From: Sapria himalayana
Taxonomy: Eukaryota; Streptophyta; Magnoliopsida; Malpighiales; Rafflesiaceae
NCBI GenBank assembly: GCA_029783825.1
Contig: JAREIK010002042.1
Span: 671,126-735,125 of the forward strand
Length of the DNA stretch: 64,000 bases
Direction of reading: 5' to 3'
Shown here: positions 59,851 through 64,000 of the stretch, in pieces
Layout of the letters: each line of letters starts with the position of its first letter
Position numbering within the stretch: the first letter of the stretch is position 1
Notes under the pieces: model-generated
What the model saw: the letters and a program-made list of their open reading frames with translations, nothing else
Told to the model about the DNA's origin: nothing
Database searches by the model: none
Made by a program: the position numbers and the translations under genes

Positions 59851-61548
59851 GAATGCCTTAGTATTTTTATATTATCACGGAAACTATAAATAAAAAAATG
59901 AATGTAAATATTAAAAAAAAAGAGACAAATATATAAATGTAAACTAAAATTATAAAAATTAAATAATATGAAAAAAATAGATTTTTATTTAACCATAAAT
60001 GATATATTTCATAAATAAAAAAATAATATATTATAATAAAGTAACACACACACATATTATGGTTATAAATTTTTATGAATTCAATTTATTTTTTATGAAT
60101 ATAATATGAAATAATTATATAGGCATTAAATTTCATATTATTTGGTATAAAAGTATAATTTATAAAATTCTAAAAATTACTAAAAGTGAGAAGTATAATA
60201 AAAAAAGTTATATTTATTATTTTAATAAAAATGAAATATTATAAGAATATAGAAAAGATCTTATTCAATTGCTTAATTCTTATAAATTTCAGTAGGGACA
60301 AAAAATAAAATTTAAATTCAAATCAACTTAAGGTCAGTTTGGTAGTACTTTTCAAAAAGGTTTATAGGGATAAAAAAAATTTTAAGTATTTTTAGGACAA
60401 GGACAAAGAAATTTCATTAGTAATATTTTAAATAACTCTTTTAAAATCCGAAAAAAAATACTTGAAGTATAATTTTAATAACCACACTAACATAGTTATT
60501 TTTTAAATCATCAAGATTTTTTTAATGTAATTAAAACATCTATGTATTTATATTTAAAAACCAATTTATTTTTTTTAAATTTTATGAAAATTTTCAATTT
60601 TTTTATAATTCAAAAATTTCAAATCATCTAGTAAATTATTTTAAAAAATTCCTATAATCATAAAAATATTTTTTATTTTAAAAAATATAAATATTTACTT
60701 GTTTATTCATTAATTCAGATATTTGTATAATTTTTTTTTATTTAATCATACAATTAAATATTTTAGCTTTTTATTAGTAGTAATTTTTATATATGTTTAT
60801 TTATTAATTAAAATATAATAAAAATGATTATAATTATATAATTAATTATTTAATGTTTTTTAAATACAAATATTTAAATATCATAATTAAATTTTTCAAA
60901 AAATATTATGTATACTTTTTTAAAAATTTTATAATCATAAAAATAGTTTTTTTAGGCTATATTAATATAAATTATTTATTTATAATATCTAGTTTTTATA
61001 ATTATATGAGAAGAATGTTATTTTCAAGGATTTCTCATCCATAAACCATGACTTACCTTTAATATACAAAATTATATAAAATATTAAAACAAATAATATA
61101 AAAAAAATTAAATCAATAAAGATTTGCGATTAAAATTATCCCAAGCCAAAATAGCTAAAAAAGAATTCATAGCTAAATGCATATATTTTGTGAAAATTAT
61201 CATTTAAGGAAAAATCGCTAGTAATTAAATATAAAATCATTAAGAAAAAATTCAGAATATTATTTAGCAAGTGATTTTACCTTTAATTAATTAGCAAGAG
61301 AAAATCCATTTCTAAAATCATTGCTAAAATGCCCACCACCCCCCTACGTGAAAATTTATGATAATAGTAGCTAGGGACAATTGTCAATCAAAAATTTCCA
61401 AATCTAATCCTTCATAAATCTAGTGATAATTTATAATTCAATGTAAAATCAAACATCTCTTAATATTCCCTAGCTAATGCCTTGCTAATTAACTTGTGAT
61501 TATTTCCCTAGCTAAAATTTGTAGCTAAACAGATATTTTTTAATAGTG
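59851..61548. repeat. Long CACTA terminal region, outermost right copy
   Basis: Imperfect inverted counterpart of 19772-21100: TTTAACCATAAATGATAT near 59990, the inverted CCATAAACCATGACTTACC box near 61040, and CCCTAGCTAA motifs up to the end at 61548. Very AT-rich, no gene. Confidence 0.65.
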
Positions 61549-62121
61549 AAATAGACATATAGATAGATATATAAATAGATAGAAATATAGATAGATAGAT
61601 AGATAGATAGACAAAAAGATAGACAGATATACAGATAGATAGACAGATATATAGATAGATTGATAGATAAACAAATACATAATTAGATAAATAGATAACC
61701 AGATAGACTGATAAATTGACTAATAGATATATAGATAGATAAACAGATAGGTAGATATATAGATATAAATATATATAGACATTATAGATAGAAAGAAAGA
61801 AAGATAGATAGACATATATATATATATATATATATATATGGATAGATATATAGACAAATAGATAGATAGATAGATAGATAGACAGATAGATAGAAATATA
61901 TATGGACAGATGGATAGATAGATAGATATATAGATAGATTTTTAAATGGATAGATAGATAAATTGATTGATAGATAAGCACAGATAGATAGATCGATAAA
62001 TAGACAGACAGATAGAAAAACAAATAAATAGACAAAAAGATAGACAGATACATAGATAGATACATAGACAGAAATATAGATAGAAAGATTTATAAATAGA
62101 TAGATAGATAAATAAATAGAT

Positions 62122-62170
<49 letters not shown>

Positions 62171-62690
62171 TAAACAGATATATACATAACAGACATATAG
62201 ATATACATATAGGTAGATAGATAGATAAATAGATTGATAGATGAAGAGAAAGATAGAAGATAGTTAGACAAATAGATAGACAAGTAGAAAGATGTATATA
62301 TATAGCCAGAGAGATATATATATATATATATCTATATATATATATATATATATATATTGATAAAGAGGCGTATATATAGACATATAGATAGACAGATAAA
62401 TAGACACATTAATAAATAGACACACAAAGAGATAAACAAATTGACAAATAAATAGATAGGAAAACAAACAAAAAGAATAATAGATAAACAAACAATCAGA
62501 GAGGCATACATCAATTAGGTAGGTAGATAAAGAGATTGACACATAGATTGAGAGATAAACAAATAAATAGATAGACACCTTGATAGACAAATACATAGAT
62601 AGATATATAGATAGTTATATAAATAAATTCATACATAGATTGATATATCAATAGGTAGATAGATTGATAAAAAAATTGAAAGAAAGATAG
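61549..62690. repeat. GATA array, right segment
   Basis: Same polarity and unit mix as 1-7868, with (TA)n runs at about 61815-61838 and 62126-62168. Bounded by a CACTA end on the left and a hAT end on the right. The minus-strand Ser-Ile-Tyr-Leu frames are artefacts. Confidence 0.95.
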
Positions 62691-62947
62691 AGGTGTCAAA
62701 CGGGCCGGCCCGGCACGACCCACCCCTTTTTTTACAGGCACGATCGTGCTACCGTGTCGTGCCCGATATGGCCTGTAGGCAAGGCAGGCTGTGCCGTGCC
62801 CGTGCCTGGCTCGCTCTGGCCCGGCATGGCCATATAGGCCAAGGTAGAGGCTGACCCGAGCGGCCGAGCCCGAGTCTTGAGACTGAGAGTGAGAGAGAGG
62901 CAGGGCAGGGCCGTAGGGGCAGGCGGGAGGACATACGGACAGGCACA

Positions 62948-63368
62948 ATATTGTTTTTTTAAAAAAATTTATATAATGTAACTTGTATTGCTTAAGTGTA
63001 GAGTATTAATTAATAAATATAAATTTTTTTAAAAATGTTTAAAATAAAAATTAAATAAAAAAACAAATTTTAGAAAAGTATTTTTTTTATCAAATTAAAA
63101 TTAGTTTAGCTTTTATTATATTTATTAATTATATATCAAAGTTATTAATTTTTAAAATAAAATTTAAATCGTAAAAAAAATAAATCAATACATTATGTTA
63201 GTATAAATAAAAATTAAAAAAAATTAAACAACACAAATGAAAAATTACCAATCATGCATTTGAAACCGATGGTCCGAATAAAACAAGTATAAGTTTCAAC
63301 ACAACGTACAAACAAAGCGTACAAATACAATGAATAAAAAAACATCGAAAAAAAATAGCAGATCATCA
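62948..63368. other. hAT 3' untranslated region, no gene
   Basis: AT-rich stretch between the terminal repeats and the transposase stop. I see no coding signal. Confidence 0.5.
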
Positions 63369-63998
63369 TCAATCATCAATCGGCATATAATGAGAATCAT
63401 CAGCCGCAACATCAAGATCAGTATCATATGGATCATCATCATCGGCAATCAACTCCTCCGCCATCATAGTGGATGTGGATGCGACTGCAGTGCCTGTCCC
63501 AGTCACAGCTCCAGCACGATCATGGATGCTAAACCTCAAATCCTCCCAATCCTTCAAACAAGCCAAGGCCTCAACCATATCTGGACGTAATCTCGATCTC
63601 CTATCCGAAATCATGTTCACTGCAATAGAAAAAACAGACTCCGATGCTATGCTCGACATCAGAGGAGTCAGTAGATCCCGTGATATCTTAGATAACATGG
63701 GATAGGTGGACTCATATGATTTCCACCACTGTAATAAATCAAGATTCTTAGTATCAGAATGTGATAGGATTGAGTAGTAATCGGTATCTAAGTACCGAGA
63801 CAGCTCGCTCCTATGTGATGGTCCACCCCTACGTTTCCCCCTCGCTAGTTGAATGAAATAATCGTCATCTCCGAATAAGGTATCAATGTCCGTAATCACA
63901 GTCTCACTACTACCACCACCATACCTAGTATCGTAGTATGTGAATATGTCAGTCAACTTCTCGTGAATGAACCCTTCAGGTGGCTCTTCCAAGTTCAT
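63369..63998 (-). CDS. hAT transposase, C-terminal part, open to the window edge
   Basis: 209 codons in one uninterrupted frame. The residue numbers are from the first Met seen, but the gene certainly starts further upstream. The region around residues 90-150 is the hAT dimerisation domain: LLQWWKSYESTYPMLSKISR, LTPLMSSIASESVFSI, ISDRRSRLRPDMVEALACLK and DW. These match the WWK..YP.LS..A.D, SIASE..FS and R..L.P..VEAL.C..DW blocks of plant hAT transposases. The tail after DWEDLRF is Ala/Thr-rich then acidic (DDDDPYDTDLDVAADD) and ends MPIDD. No lesion is seen, unlike every other transposase in the window, so this is the youngest element. The N-terminal BED finger and catalytic triad are not in the window. 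Plus-strand frames here are shadows. Confidence 0.9.
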   Translation of the reverse strand: MNLEEPPEGFIHEKLTDIFTYYDTRYGGGSSETVITDIDTLFGDDDYFIQLARGKRRGGPSHRSELSRYLDTDYYSILSHSDTKNLDLLQWWKSYESTYPMLSKISRDLLTPLMSSIASESVFSIAVNMISDRRSRLRPDMVEALACLKDWEDLRFSIHDRAGAVTGTGTAVASTSTMMAEELIADDDDPYDTDLDVAADDSHYMPIDD

Positions 63999-64000
63999 GC

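Larger units (their letters stand above)
56414..61548 (-). mobile_element. CACTA-derived terminal segment, minus orientation
   Basis: The right end TATTTTTTAATAGTG at 61548 is a degenerate CACTA end, followed by GATA array. The preceding 1.5 kb is homologous to the other ends in this window. Inner parts hold AT-array DNA (56414-57110) similar to 21560-21900 inverted, a SINE-like sequence, a microsatellite and gene-like fragments. It is cut at 56414 by the neighbouring CACTA copy. Confidence 0.6.
62691..64000 (-). mobile_element. hAT element, 3' part (continues beyond the window)
   Basis: The end TAGAGGTGTCAAACGGGCCG at 62691 is followed by a GC-rich terminal region of about 255 bp with GGCCCGGCACG and CCGTGCC words, then an AT-rich untranslated stretch, then the transposase gene on the minus strand. 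It abuts the GATA array. The 5' half and the other end lie outside the window, so the 8-bp target duplication cannot be checked. Confidence 0.85.

Noticed and set aside
63330..63705. Plus-strand frames at the right edge
   Set aside because: Antisense to the hAT transposase dimerisation domain, with no motif of their own.

Overview
The window looks like nuclear DNA of a flowering plant: AT-rich, gene-poor and built almost wholly of nested transposable elements and simple-sequence DNA. Plant origin rests on the element families: CACTA/EnSpm ends (CACTACAA-), a TNP2-type transposase with its Transpos_assoc domain, Transposase_24, a plant LINE with a DUF4283-type ORF1, and hAT ends rich in GGCC/GGCACG. 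The species cannot be told. I see no intact host gene. The only clean undamaged protein fragment is the C-terminal part of a hAT transposase at the right edge.

Layout. 1-7868 is a degenerate GATA/GACA/GATT array. A 5.35-kb CACTA element (7872-13220) sits in it with an AAT target-site duplication; it carries decayed exons of a Ulp1-like protease and an intron-containing copy of a host RRM-protein gene. The array resumes at 13224-13587 and is cut by a near full-length but inactivated LINE on the minus strand (13588-19734). After a short GATA remnant, a large block of CACTA-derived DNA runs from 19772 to 61548. Its four outward-facing ends (19772, 33171, 56413, 61548) are homologous over about 0.5-1.5 kb. 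Inside the block are: a 2-kb tandem AT array and decayed Transposase_24 exons (19772-25834); a GC-rich hAT end (25836-26228); a 6.9-kb TATC array in opposite polarity to the flanking GATA array (26229-33170); a CACTA copy with captured host-gene pieces, among them a kinesin-12-like exon and a 2-kb inverted-repeat element (33171-41830); a decayed hAT transposase (41834-43975); and a minus-strand CACTA copy with a TNP2 pseudogene, purine tract, AT arrays, an ARF1 retrocopy with a 14-bp TSD, a Ty3/gypsy RNase H fragment and a 50-bp-period subterminal array (43976-56413). Another CACTA-derived end segment (56414-61548) holds a SINE-like sequence and gene-like fragments. The GATA array returns at 61549-62690 and is followed by a younger hAT element that runs off the window.

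The simplest reading is a long GATA array that has served repeatedly as a landing pad for CACTA, LINE and hAT elements, which then nested, inverted and captured host exons. The main points for follow-up are the captured genes, the mirrored CACTA|GATA|hAT junctions, the 50-bp subterminal array, and the ARF retrocopy that has a TSD but no visible poly(A).
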